Shown piece after piece: positions 14,515-25,890 of a stretch of DNA of 64,000 bases. The stretch is from positions 18,902,556-18,966,555 of the forward strand of contig OX439134.1 of the NCBI GenBank assembly GCA_949318235.1, read 5' to 3'. Made by a program: the position numbers and the translations under genes. The notes beneath the pieces were generated by a model, which saw only the letters and a program-made list of their open reading frames with translations, did no database searches and was not told the DNA's origin. How positions within the stretch are numbered: the first letter of the stretch is position 1; each line of letters starts with the position of its first letter. Origin of the DNA: Ecdyonurus torrentis (lineage: Eukaryota > Arthropoda > Insecta > Ephemeroptera > Heptageniidae).

Positions 14515-14780
14515 CTTTGTTATAACAGCTGATTATGACTTCGTTACCTGTTTACTACGTTTATACATATGGTCGATCATTGTTATTTCTTCGTTTAGAA
14601 CTTTGAACTTGATAAGAATGAAAGAAACTCCACACAAAAAAGTTCCATGCTCTTCATGTGACTCAATTTTTGTCAATTTTGTTAGCTAAAAAAAAAAAAT
14701 CAACCAATGAATGTGTCATATTTTGTTGGTCAGCCAATCACTGTTGTTGAGATTCACTTTACTTTACAGAACGAGCTCTA
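14515..14780 (+). repeat. Interspersed repeat R1, copy 1
   Basis: Collinear with 50335-50570; shares CTGATTATGAC, ACCTGTTTACTACGTTTATA and ATCAACCAATGAATGTGTCA. A 97-codon frame here is a by-product. Confidence 0.75.
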
Positions 14781-15074
14781 ATACATTAAAAAAATGTGCG
14801 TAGAACAAATTCAGTGTAAAATTAGCATTTTTGTTTGAATAATAATTTGTGATAATAATATATATATTTTTTAGATAATTCGTACTAGATCAATTGGTAC
14901 ATCTTATTTTAAATCAGTTTTAAAGCAAAATGATTGATGCCCTGTCAATCAATAAATCTACTTATCAGTAAGTACTGTATGCTATAAATATAATTAAAAA
15001 CCAAAGTAATAACAAAACTTTGTATCAATTACAATACATACTTTAGCAAGAGCACTTATTGAAAACATTTTAAC

Positions 15075-16453
15075 ATGCAAATCAAGGTTCTTCTATTTTT
15101 GGTAAGAATATTTTTGTCTTTTAATGCACTTATTTATTAATGAGGAAGGTAAATTTTTTTAACCCCCACTTTTTATGACATTTTTGAAAATAAAAAGAGC
15201 GTTAAAAGAATTTGAGGCGCTATTTTTTCTTAGATCAATTTGAGCATGGCAAGTATTTTTAATTAATTTTTGAAAATCAACCTAAAAAGCCTGTGACGTC
15301 ATCAATCGGGCATTTATTTCGGAAAGTATTGACCGTAGAAGGTTCAGTAGCCAGTTTTTTGAAATCCTGAGAACAAGCATGATTTCATTAAATTGGTTAA
15401 TGAACCTCGAATGATTAGTATTTGCCGAGAAAAAAGTGGACTGATGACGTTACAGGCTTTCTAGGTTGATTTACAAAATTTAATTAAAAATACTTCACAT
15501 GCTCCAATCGTCCTAAGAAAAAATAACGCCTTAAAAGTTTTTAAAGCTCTTTCCAAAAATATCATAAACTCAACAAAAAAATTTCAATTCACCTTCCTCA
15601 TTGACCTAGTTATTGAAACGATTGAAACAAAACGTATAGTTAATGATGTAAATTTATCATACGGCATAAATATTGTTATTTTGGAATGGCATTAATAATT
15701 ATGTTTACAACAAATGAATTTTTTAGGCCAGAAAATGGTATCCACGTAAATTACTTAATTAAGCTGTACAACATTTTTGTTTTGCTGAACAGTATAACGT
15801 AATTATTATTCGTGATAAAAAAATTATATTGTTTTGAATAAAATGTTATTGAAATCGGGCTAGCGTAAATAGTTTTTTTTTTGTATAGATAATATACTAT
15901 ATCTATATTATAATGCAATGCAGTTTATTTTCACACGTGGTTTTTGTTCCATGTCTTTCATTTAGGTGAATAAATAAATAAGTACAATAAAGTAAGTGAC
16001 TTTAACATCAGTACGGAAAAAATTGCAACAAATGGTATGTATGTATTTTAATGCTGTAAGCAGCAATAAGTAAATATTAACCTTAAACAGGTATTGATAC
16101 TATGTATAATTAATACCTGTTTCAGATTAATATTCACTTATTTTATATATTTTACAGGTTTTATGAATGCCAGCAATAAGTCCTTTTTTCCGTGTGATTT
16201 TTAGAGTAAAATCTGCTATTGATAAGTGCAACATTGTGACTTACAGGCTTTGGTAGCGGTGACCTTGGTTCCTGGTGAGAGTGCTCCTGAGTCCCGTATC
16301 TGCAATGAAGGTGGATATGAGTGCATCAGCAGCTCTCAGTTCTGTCTATGTGGTGCCTGCAACTGGGGGATCTTTGATTGCGATGACGGAGAAATCTGTG
16401 ACCAGAGTGGAAGCTACAGTGGACCTGGGGGCAGTCCTTGCTACACACCCTAG
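15075..16453 (+). CDS. Eight-Cys secreted small protein C, 77 aa, 2 exons
   Basis: Exon 15075-15101 encodes MQIKVLLFL before GTAAGA; exon 16247-16453 follows TTACAG in phase 0. The signal peptide runs to about ...VPGESA, followed by a short PES segment and cysteines C-x6-C-x6-C-x-C-x2-C-x6-C-x5-C-x13-C. The mature part is acidic (NEGGYE, DCDDGE) and Gly/Ser-rich in the last loop, unlike A and B. It is the closest relative of gene D: both first exons start MQ-K--LFL-like and both second exons share ALV--TLVP--SAPESRICN. An AATAAA at 16515-16520 follows the stop by about 60 bp. A foldback element (15139-15602) and a smaller palindrome (16012-16193) lie in the intron. Confidence 0.87.
15139..15602. 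mobile_element. Foldback MITE in intron of eight-Cys gene C
   Basis: Ends ATGAGGAAGGTAAATT / reverse complement; arms of about 180 bp with AAGCCTGTGACGTCATC toward the middle. Confidence 0.75.
16012..16193. mobile_element. Small palindromic repeat next to exon 2 of gene C
   Basis: CGGAAAAAATTGC and AAACAGGTATTRATAC blocks recur inverted. Ends about 50 bp before the exon-2 acceptor. Confidence 0.55.
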
Positions 16454-16656
16454 GTCAAATATCATGATCTTAAGTCAAAGGTTATGATCTTACATGTTCA
16501 TGTATTTTACTTTCAATAAAAGTGTTGGAATAACTGAAAAATACGTGTATAGATTGTAGCCATTTTTTTTTCATAACCCTTCTATTGCTTTTTATAAAAA
16601 TGAAAATAAAAATGTATTAATTATGAAGTTGGCAAAATACAACATCAATCATGCAT

Positions 16657-16737
16657 TTTTTTTTTTTTTTTTTTTTTAAACACAATTTTTACAAAATCCA
16701 ACCAAGGCATAGCCTTATCGGTTGGTTCATAATAGTT
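16657..16737 (-). mobile_element. LINE 3' hairpin tail (lineage 1), minus strand
   Basis: Starts with a T run (A tail on the minus strand) and holds the reverse complement of the 28-nt hairpin seen at about 27635, with the same flanking TTTGTA/GTGTTT bases. Severely 5'-truncated. Confidence 0.65.
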
Positions 16738-17345
16738 GGTTCAATATATATCATAATTTATACTTTATTGTTTAATGATTATACTATAGCGTAATAGTTT
16801 GAACGTTCAGCATATATTTAGTTATGAAATTGCAAAATAGAAACATTTGAGCTCAAAGACTGTAAAGTATGTACTCGTTTAGATGCAGCATAGTGATCTA
16901 TTATATAGTTTTATTTTTTCGATGTGGATTTTATATAGTGAGTATATATCTAAATAACATATTTGATGATATTTGTTTTACACCAGGTATCTCTTTTTTT
17001 AATAGTTTTTATAGCAAAGTGATTAAACTGTCAATACACTTATAATCTTTAAATTTATTACTATCAAGCGATTACTACTGTACGCATTACAAAAATGAAT
17101 CACAGATACAACCGTATATTAGATCCGTTGCGAAATTAAAATCACTTAGATCTGAATGAATATTAGTTTATTGTAATCACGTGACGTCTAACTCGAATGC
17201 TGACTTGCTCAATATTAAAACGAGTTATAAGCATTAGAGCAACTTGTACAACAACATTATCTGATAATGTTTATAATCTTGATCTTTTTTTATATATAAG
17301 GAATCTTATATCTAAAAAAAAATACATTAAAAAATAATTACTACA

Positions 17346-17372
17346 ATGCAGCTGAAAACACTATTTTTATTG
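17346..17372 (+). pseudogene. Orphan first exon (signal-peptide start) of an eight-Cys gene
   Basis: Encodes MQLKTLFLL followed by a good donor GTAAGT, with a TATATATAAG-type element about 55 bp upstream. No matching second exon occurs before the next copy of this exon at 18822. About 0.6 kb of upstream DNA is duplicated between the two (16735-17372 against 17725-18848). It is either a relic of a lost gene copy or an alternative first exon: its phase-0 donor could splice to the acceptor at 19230 and would give a normal signal peptide. Confidence 0.65.
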
Positions 17373-17970
17373 GTAAGTAATGTAAATTTAATTAATACTT
17401 TTAAATATTTAAAGAAATCTCTATTACTTTTCGTCACCCATATAATCAAATAATATTTATATGGTATAATGTATATATGTATAAACATATATAAAACACC
17501 AATATTTGTGCTTATAGTATACTATTTTTCAATTCAGCATAAGTTATACGTATAAGTTTATTTTTTCCATGTAGATGAAATAATAATAACAGCAAATCTG
17601 GTGATCAATATTATGGTTGTACCTTCCAAACTTTAATTTCGTATAAAAAAAGTCTTTATTACGTTAATCCTTGTGTCTTTTATGAACGTGTTAACTACCC
17701 TCAAGACTTTACAGACACCCTGTATATTATATTATAGTGTAATAGTTTAAACGTTCAGTATATTTAGTTTTGTAATTACATAATAGAAACATTTAGGCTC
17801 AAGACTGTAGTAAGTATACTCGCGTTTAATTCACAAAATTTGATACGTAAATGCATTCTATAGCATGAATGAACGTAGCATTTTTAGTGGGAGGAGCTGT
17901 ATAGTAATTGATTTATGCAGTTTTTCTTTCCATGTGGATATCATTGTGAGTATATATATCCAAATAACAT

Positions 17971-18428
17971 GTTCGTTTATTTACATAAGTCTTGTAGTCG
18001 TTACTTAATTTTTTTTATAACGTTAATTTCAGTTAAGACTACAACTTTAACGATAACGTTAACTCTCTAATTTGTCCCCAACTTTAACGTTACCTTTAAA
18101 GTTAACGTTAACTTACGCTAACTATAATGTTAACAACTTTTTTAGTTGATATTATATATTTTTTATGACATATTCATAAGTTTAATCATTAATCAATTTA
18201 ATATATTACTTATATTTATAAATAAATAGGTATTTTTTATTTAAATTTCCCACCTCATCAATTGATTTTGTTTTTAAGTCAGTATAAAGGTAAATTTTTC
18301 TTTAAAAAAGTAACGTTATAGTTATGGCTCTATGTTATCTTTAATTTTTGTTAATCTATACGTTAATTTTTGAAATGTTGTTTATCTATATTATAGAAAT
18401 AATCAGTTAACGTTAACGTATTTACATT
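17971..18428. mobile_element. 458-bp insertion with AACGTTAAC motifs and 9-bp flanking repeat
   Basis: Flanked by direct AAATAACAT repeats (17962-17970, 18429-18437). The paralogous upstream copy has a single AAATAACAT at 16952-16960 and no insertion. The interior is rich in GTTAACGTTA-like palindromes; no clear inverted termini. Confidence 0.6.
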
Positions 18429-18821
18429 AAATAACATCTAATACTGAACAGGTATTTCTTTTTAATAATTTTTATTAAAGTGATTAAACTGTCAATCCGA
18501 GTAAAATATTAAAATGCATCAATATCAAGCGATTACTGATGTATGCATTACAAAAATTGAATCACAGTTACAACCGAATATTAGATCCATTACAAAATAT
18601 AAATAACATGGATTTGGAATGCAGATTAGGTTATGGTGGTAACGTGGTGTCTAACTCCATTAATGCTGATTAGCTCAATATTAGGACGAGTTATAATAAT
18701 TATATTATCGAAACTTGGGTCACAATATTATCTGATAATGTATAATCTTGATATTTTTTTATATACAGTATAATATAAAAAATCTTATATCTGAAAACAT
18801 ATTCATATAAAAATAACTACC

Positions 18822-19079
18822 ATGCAGCTGAAAACACTTCTTTTCTTGGTAAGTTTGTAAAGTAAAAAAAATACGTTTAATATATTTTTAAAAAATTCCT
18901 AGTAATTTTCACCAAACATACTGTATAATAAAATAAAAATATATATGTATATATATATATATATGTATATATATCTTCAAATCAACAGTAAGTGAAAGAC
19001 CAGTGTCTTATAGAATGTAAGACAACATTAGTAAATATAATATATATGGTAGACAAAATTTTGACGTATATGTGTCCAG

Positions 19080-19159
<80 letters not shown>

Positions 19160-19302
19160 CTCTCTAGATATCCAATAAAATCCCAATATAATGTTTTACA
19201 TTGTTTGATGATGATGTTGTTGTCTTATAGGCGTTGGTCACGATGACTTTGGTGCCTAGTGACAGTGCCCCCGAGTCACGTATTTGCAATGCCGGTGGAT
19301 AT
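18822..19302 (+). CDS. Eight-Cys secreted small protein D (3' part lost in assembly gap)
   Basis: Exon 18822-18848 encodes MQLKTLLFL before GTAAGT. Exon 2 begins at 19231 after CTTATAG in phase 0 and reads a signal-peptide end followed by SAPESRICNAGGY, then runs into the N block at 19303. Visible residues match gene C closely, so a C-like eight-Cys domain is expected beyond the gap but is not seen. The intron contains a (CT)n tract at 19084-19164. The remaining coding sequence, about 140 nt by comparison with C, would fit inside the 200-N gap. Confidence 0.8.
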
Positions 19303-19502
19303 NNNNNNNNNNNNNNNNNNNNNNNNNNNNNNNNNNNNNNNNNNNNNNNNNNNNNNNNNNNNNNNNNNNNNNNNNNNNNNNNNNNNNNNNNNNNNNNNNN
19401 NNNNNNNNNNNNNNNNNNNNNNNNNNNNNNNNNNNNNNNNNNNNNNNNNNNNNNNNNNNNNNNNNNNNNNNNNNNNNNNNNNNNNNNNNNNNNNNNNNNN
19501 NN
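19303..19502. other. Assembly gap (200 N)
   Basis: A run of exactly 200 N interrupts exon 2 of eight-Cys gene D. The sequence after it is already the start of duplication unit 1, so the left boundary of the duplication is hidden here. Open frames reported across it are meaningless. Confidence 1.
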
Positions 19503-20106
19503 TTTATTCATTTAAAAGCACATGTTGTTTTATGTGGTCTTAGGCTTTAATGATTAAAATAACTTTTAACGCTATATAGGACGGGAAATTATTTGACACT
19601 CACGATTTCTACCAAGTCACCTATGATTGGCTATATAGTGCGTTGACTGGTAACTTCTTTTATAGAAATTCAAATTCTTAAATTTCTGCATTTAATTGTT
19701 TCAGCAACAATGTTGCAGATTGCAGAACTCAAAATATCCTTTACATTTATAAAGTGAACTCGAAATGGCGTCAGATTAGTAAATGCAATAATAAAATCAA
19801 TTATTACAGATTCGTTTGATCTAGAATTTGTTTTTAAAGAAAGTCTTGTTGTGTGAGAAAAGATAAAGCAAATGTTATTGTGGTTTTGGGTACCTTAAAA
19901 TCAGCATAAAATATGTTTTCCTTATTGTAACATTATTTATTTGCATATAATCAAAATTTCTTTGACATCGCGGGGTTTATAGAATTAGTACAATTTTTTC
20001 CTCTGGAATTCCCGACATAAGTTAAAAAATATATAACTTTTGCCACTTGGCTGGCTGAGAAGTTTGAATTTGATTTACCCGATATACTGGTTTTGAGGTA
20101 GGATGG

Positions 20107-20404
<298 letters not shown>

Positions 20405-20426
20405 AGAGAAAAGAAATGTAGAAATG

Positions 20427-20518
20427 TATATAAGTCACGTGTTCCAAGATCAAGGCACAATTCTACTTCTGACCATAGTATACTATACAAGCGTATTAAT
20501 ACTACATACACATTTAAG
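20427..20518 (+). promoter_or_regulatory. TATA promoter and 5' untranslated exon of crystallin gene 1
   Basis: TATATAAG at 20427-20434 lies about 29 bp after the end of a (GA)n tract. Transcription would begin around 20455-20465. The following stretch up to 20518 ends at a strong donor AAG|GTACGT, and the next acceptor CTACAG is at 21158, immediately before the crystallin ATG. This layout is conserved in the second unit (26613-26706), which supports a non-coding first exon. The start site is inferred. Confidence 0.6.
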
Positions 20519-21158
20519 GTACGTTATAAAATTTTCACATACTTACTTGTTAGTGCATATTCGGTCATTTATTGTTCACGTTTTATAATTAAAAACGAAA
20601 TAGTTATACTAACTTATTTTCAGTAACATTTGTTTAATACGGCATACTATACAGCTACATTACGCATAAATATAAATATAGTTGTACCTTTTCTTATTTT
20701 TATGCTAATTTAATTATAAAAATGTTTATGCAATATTAACATAAAGTGTGTAATTGATTTATTCCGTGGTCAATTTCGTTTATTATACGTAATTGTCAAT
20801 TATAACAAAGGATTAATAATTATATTGAAAAATAATTTATATTTATATTATATTTTAAGTACGATTTACGTTAAAATTTTAAAAGAAATTAATTATAAGG
20901 ATATAATATTTTTACATTGTTTGCTTTCTTTGCTATTAACAAAAAGTACTCATATATGGTACAATAACAAAATTAAATACATATAGATAAATCAGAATAA
21001 CAGTAATAGAATGAATGAACGGAGCGAACGAACTTATAAATAAATACCAAAAATATTTATAAATATGGTGTGCTTAGACGTACAATCAAAGAATTATGTC
21101 ACTAAACATTTGTTTTCTAAGTGTGTTATATTTACCATGCATGTATTTGTGGCTACAG

Positions 21159-21491
21159 ATGACAAGTTCCACGACTATGTTGAGCCTCCTAGTTGTCACC
21201 TCCCTCGTCTACATGTGTAGCTGCGACAATATCTACCTGTATGACAACGCCAATCATAAAGGTGCAAGTGTCAACATTCAAACCACAGGACAACAGTGTC
21301 GTAACATAGGTGAATTTGACGACAGAACCACCTCCGTGGGACTAAATGGACCATGTTTCATCTTGTTTGTAGATAGAGATTGTCAAGGTCGTTCTCTTAG
21401 ATTGACTCATGGTGGAGGTCAATGTCACACTCACTTGAATCTCAATGAATGTGGCTTCAATGACGTTACTAGTTCAGTCAAGATTTGTTAA
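21159..21491 (+). CDS. Secreted single-domain beta/gamma-crystallin, copy 1 (110 aa)
   Basis: I take the ATG at 21159, directly after a CTACAG acceptor; an in-frame ATG at 21096 would add 21 residues that fall in the inferred intron. Residues 1-21 are a signal peptide. The rest is one two-Greek-key beta/gamma-crystallin domain: a first motif from about 25 (IYLYDN...G at 35), a second from about 67 (FILFVDRDCQG). Both halves end with the Ca-binding consensus (N/D)(N/D)xx(S/T)S: DDRTTS at 54-59 and NDVTSS at 101-106, so two canonical Ca sites are expected. Seven Cys in the mature part (22, 47, 66, 75, 89, 98, 110) fit an extracellular, disulfide-bonded protein. Likely roles are Ca-binding matrix or defence; neither is shown by sequence. 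Confidence 0.9.
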   Translation: MTSSTTMLSLLVVTSLVYMCSCDNIYLYDNANHKGASVNIQTTGQQCRNIGEFDDRTTSVGLNGPCFILFVDRDCQGRSLRLTHGGGQCHTHLNLNECGFNDVTSSVKIC

Positions 21492-21855
21492 ATGGTTCTT
21501 ATCGGCGATGATTTTTTTATTGGCTTATAAAACATGTTAAACACGGATAAATATAAATACGTAATAATTATGCTAGTTAATAATCAGCACAATTTGTTCA
21601 ATACAGCATAATCTATGCTATTCTACCTGGAATATAATATGTTAATTTACTATACAATATCACCTATATAATCTATCGGTGAGAAATTTAATACCTTAAT
21701 TCTTTTATTATTATACATTTTATCTGCATTACATATTTTGTGTTATTTTGAATTTTTTTTAAATCAATAACTGTTTCAGGTTATTTCAAATTTAAAATAA
21801 TCTTAGTTTGGTATTTCAATAATAGTACTTTCTGCAGGATCACTATACATACAAA

Positions 21856-21930
21856 CAGGGCCGGCTTGGCCATAAGACGAGGTCTGCGATCGCAGACCGG
21901 GCCAACGTCATTGCGGGCCAAGCGGGCCAG

Positions 21931-21965
<35 letters not shown>

Positions 21966-22253
21966 AAGAAAGAAAAGAAAGAAAGAAAGAAGAAGAAGAC
22001 AATAATTTAAATTTACTCAAAAGTTTGCAGCACAATATAATAGTTTTTCTACTTCTACAGTTTATTTAATTCAGAGACAGAGCAGAGAAATGAAAATCTT
22101 AGTTATGCAAAAAATTAGTATACGTAGTGAAAGTGAAAAATCTGATAATGAATCGGATCAGGGCCGGCTTGGCATAAGACGTAAGGCCGGGATCCCGCGG
22201 CCCGGGCTTTTGACTTTGCGGGCCTTTTTGCTTGCTCTTAATTAGTAAAAAAA

Positions 22254-22307
<54 letters not shown>

Positions 22308-23673
22308 AAAAACAACTAAACTTTAAAACCTTTGCCAGCATATTTTTTTAATTTTAATTTTGTATCATATGAATTTAATCTATGATGCATGCACACAAAT
22401 TACTTGAATTGCGCATTTTTATTGTAACTAAAAAAAAAAAAATGCATTGAGATCATTGCAAGCCAACTAAATTTTTTTATGCACTTGGGCCAGCTAGGCA
22501 TAAGGCCGTACAAGTTAATCCGCGGGCTCCTGGATAGGGACTTTGCTTTTGCGGGCCTTTGGTTCTGATGGAAAAAAAATCAATTAAAAAAAGTTCAAAG
22601 GTACTTTGAAAAATAGCTCACTTTTTTATTATTTGAAAAGAAGTGATATCATTTTTTTAATTATCAGTTTCAATTAAACCCTTTTTTTTAAGCCGTCGTA
22701 TTTGCGTTTTTTTCAATACTTCTTGCACTATAGTATGTAAATAAAATATTATATTTTGGAAAGTTATTAAATTCATAGCCCTATATTTATATTTTATTTA
22801 TATTATTTATAAAAAATATATTTATTGTTAAATATATATTTCTAAACACGAGATGAGCCCGTAAATGACTCGTTAAAAAAAAGCATTTGCAAAGAATACA
22901 AAAAAAAAAAAAAAAAGGATAAAACTTTTTTTTTTAGTAGGCCTACAATATATTTATAATTCTCTATAGCATGTAAAATCAATTGTTAATACTTAAAAAT
23001 AATAATAATTTACAACTTTTGTCTTCAAAATAAAAATAAATTTTTGTATATAATGAGAATTGAGCCTTTTTTTTTTTTTTTTTTTTTTTTGACACACAGG
23101 TTTAAGAGTTTTTTTTTTTTTTTTTTTGGCCTAAATATTGATTACCCCAAGTAATGGCTCGTTTTTTTCAAATTTAAGCTCAAAATCAAGCTCTTTCAAG
23201 TCAAACCATTCGAAAAAATTTTAAGTTATCTACACCTATAATTATAAATTTACAAATCCCTGTTCTGCCCCTCCCCCTTTTTTTCTTTTTTCCCCCATAC
23301 TTCAATTAAATCATTACATTATAACAATTTCCTTCAATATAGTTTGTTTTCTATCATACATCAATTTTTTTGTCTAATTTTTTTTTTAAGGTGGCTGAAG
23401 GTCATGTCATGTAGATCGTAGTATATCAAAATAATGTCATGGTTCAATTGCATACTTATTTTTCAATATAATAGTGTTATACATTATTTTAAAAAATGTG
23501 AAAAAATTAAAATTTAATTCAAAATTAGCGTAAAAACCAGTGCCACGCCCCCTTTTTAAAAAAAATTTCGCCTGCGGCGCAAGCTGGGGGGCTGGCGCCT
23601 CCCAGACCCCCCAGCATATGCGGGCCAATTCCCAGATTGCCAGACCGGGCCAACGTGCCCCAAGCCGGCCCTG
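21856..23673. mobile_element. hAT-like non-autonomous element 1 (1.8 kb, composite)
   Basis: Ends CAGGGCCGGCTTGG...CCAAGCCGGCCCTG and has a perfect 8-bp target duplication CATACAAA (21848-21855, 23674-23681). A second left terminus at about 22162 shows an internal duplication or nested insertion. No transposase frame. Absent from duplication unit 2. Confidence 0.88.
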
Positions 23674-24214
23674 CATACAAATAAAAAAAAATTCTTAAAA
23701 AAAAAAAAAAAAAAAAAAAAAGGAAAAAAAAAAAACTGCAATAAAACAAAGGAACGCAATTAGTAACGGATAAAGATTTAATTAACAATTAATTTTCAAC
23801 ATGTATCACTTTTTGTATTGTAGGTGGATATAATCTTTTGTAAATCTGTCTTTATTCTGATTTGTGATTGCTATAAATATTAATAGTATTCTTAAATTTT
23901 TTAAAATAATGTACTTTAGTGAATAAAACTGAAACTTTCGAAAACTTTTGTTTCTTTAATTCTACATATTATACCTTTTATTATTAAGGATTAAATGCAA
24001 TTCAAAAGCTGTTCTAATATAATATACTTTTTAGTTTAAATAAGTTATTACCCAAATTTATTTATTATCAAAGTCATATAACAATCAAGCTTTATACAGC
24101 TAAATAACGATGCTAAATATACTAAAAAGAAATATATTTATTTTAAAATTTAGTTAAGAAAGAGAGAAATATATATTATTTACAATTAACTACCAATTTA
24201 TTTTCAACTTTTAA

Positions 24215-24408
24215 TTATTATTGACATGACGCGTAAATTTGACGCGCGACAACAGATAAACACAGTTGGAACAATATGTAAACAATGGAGCTGTTCACAT
24301 GTAATTTTCAAAAACAATGTGAGGCTCCATTTGTGTACATGGTTCCAACTTTCTTTATCCATTCACACGCGTCGACGCGCGTCAAATTTACGCGTCATGT
24401 GAATAATA
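24215..24408. mobile_element. Foldback MITE F3, unit 1
   Basis: Arms GACATGACGCGTAAATTTGA / reverse complement. Located about 190 bp from 5S pair 1. Confidence 0.75.
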
Positions 24409-24598
24409 CTTTATTTATATCCCGCAGTGTAACAATTCAATATTATAAACAACATATCGCACGACGTTACATACTATATGTCGTACTTCCTTTAGCATCT
24501 AGTAATTTGAGTTAGGTAACTTTCCATTGATTAAAATTTGAATTAAAATTAATTAATTTTGTCACATAAATTTCAAATAATAATGTAATAAAAATTGG

Positions 24599-24717
24599 TG
24601 TCTACAACACGTAGTGTTCCCAGGCGGTCACCCATCCAAGTACTGACCACGCTCGACGTTGCTTAACTTCAGTGATCGAACGAGAACTGGTGTTTTCAAC
24701 GTGATATGGCCGTAGAC
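24599..24717 (-). rRNA. RN5S: 5S rRNA, pair 1 left copy
   Basis: Reads GTCTACGGCCATATCACGTT at its 5' end (24717) and carries the conserved AAGTTAAGCAACGTCGAGC and TACTTGGATGGGTGACCGCC internal-promoter regions; 119 nt. The ends pair (GTCTAC with GTAGAC). An A5 run at 24590-24594 (T5 on the transcribed strand) is a pol III terminator. Confidence 0.93.
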
Positions 24718-24839
24718 AAATATTTGTAGTGATCTAGCATAATTAAGTTCAGTTAAAATGGAGAGGGGGAGTTATCGATTATTATCGATATCAATAATTT
24801 ATCAGTAAAGTAAAGATATTGACATGACTTACAAATTTT

Positions 24840-24958
24840 GTCTACGGCCATATCACGTTGAAAACACCAGTTCTCGTTAGATCCCTGAAGTTAAGCAACG
24901 TCGAGCGTGGTCAGTACTTGGATGGGTGACCGCCTGGGAACACTACGTGTTGTAGACG
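24840..24958 (+). rRNA. RN5S: 5S rRNA, pair 1 right copy
   Basis: Starts 122 bp from the left copy and diverges from it. It differs from the other copies at two bases in the helix III region (GTTAGATCCCTG rather than GTTCGATCACTG) and ends at a TTTT terminator at 24966-24969. The box A, IE and C regions are intact. Confidence 0.92.
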
Positions 24959-25539
24959 CTGATCGTTTTGTTTTTATTTATTATCTTTTTAAAAATATAG
25001 TAAAATTTTGAGAAATTACTAATTTCTTTAAAAAATTTGCTAGCAAAACTGTATCCATGGAAAAAAATTATTCATATGGGAAAAATGTTGAAATCTCCAT
25101 ATTATCCATATGGGACAAAACATTCAAATTCCCATGGATAGAAATGAAGTCCACATAGACTTAGGAAACACTAAATAATCATTGGAATCATTGCTATCCA
25201 CTGGGGTCTATCCATATGGACTATTTATGCTAGGATTTTTAGGTTAACTCTCAGTTGTATATTCTTTATTATGCTCTGTTCTAAATTATGTGAAACGTAA
25301 ATTTCGGAAATAAGACGAACGAACGCAATGATTATTGCAAAGGGAGGGAGATATATAACTATTTCAACATTAATCGATTTTTTGTTATGTATATACTTAT
25401 TGTTATTATATAACTTTTGTAAATATCTGTTCATACAGATTCTAGGCTCCAAAATATTATTATACCATAGTTATAATATTTATTTTTTATTTTTTAAATG
25501 ATAATATTGCAAATAACAATCTTTTCTAGGAATAGACTA

Positions 25540-25890
25540 GAGAAAAACATAAACATTTTTATATCACAAAACACTTGATGGGATTTACATAAATAACATG
25601 AGTTTGTCTCAAAACCCAATAGTAGCCCCATAGCAGTGATCAGAAAATTTGATTTATTCAATCCGCACCACATTTTCATACTAATTTTTGCATGTTTCTA
25701 TGACGTCATAAACATGAATTTTCACGCAAATTGCATACTTTACAGTTTTTTCACACTCTCTCGTTGGATTACATTAACATTCTGGTAAGAATTAACATCA
25801 GTTTTGAAGATCCCATTTCATGTTTATTTATTAAAAAGCACATGTTGTTTTATGTGGTCTTAGGCTTTAATGATTAAAATAACTTTTAAC
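25540..25890 (+). repeat. Interspersed repeat spanning the junction of duplication units 1 and 2
   Basis: Second copy of the repeat at 1085-1405. The start of unit 1 after the N gap carries its right-hand part, so the repeat may have mediated the duplication by unequal exchange (inference). Confidence 0.65.

Noticed and set aside
14396..14689. 97-codon frame on the plus strand
   Set aside because: Lies in interspersed repeat R1, whose other copy at 50.3 kb does not keep the frame.
21096..21158. Upstream in-frame ATG as crystallin start
   Set aside because: It would add hydrophobic residues before a complete signal peptide, and a clean acceptor directly precedes the downstream ATG in both copies.
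24599..24958. 5S-derived SINE rather than 5S genes
   Set aside because: Copies are full length, end with paired termini and pol III terminators, and have no tRNA- or LINE-like 3' body; their identical flanks come from the segmental duplication.
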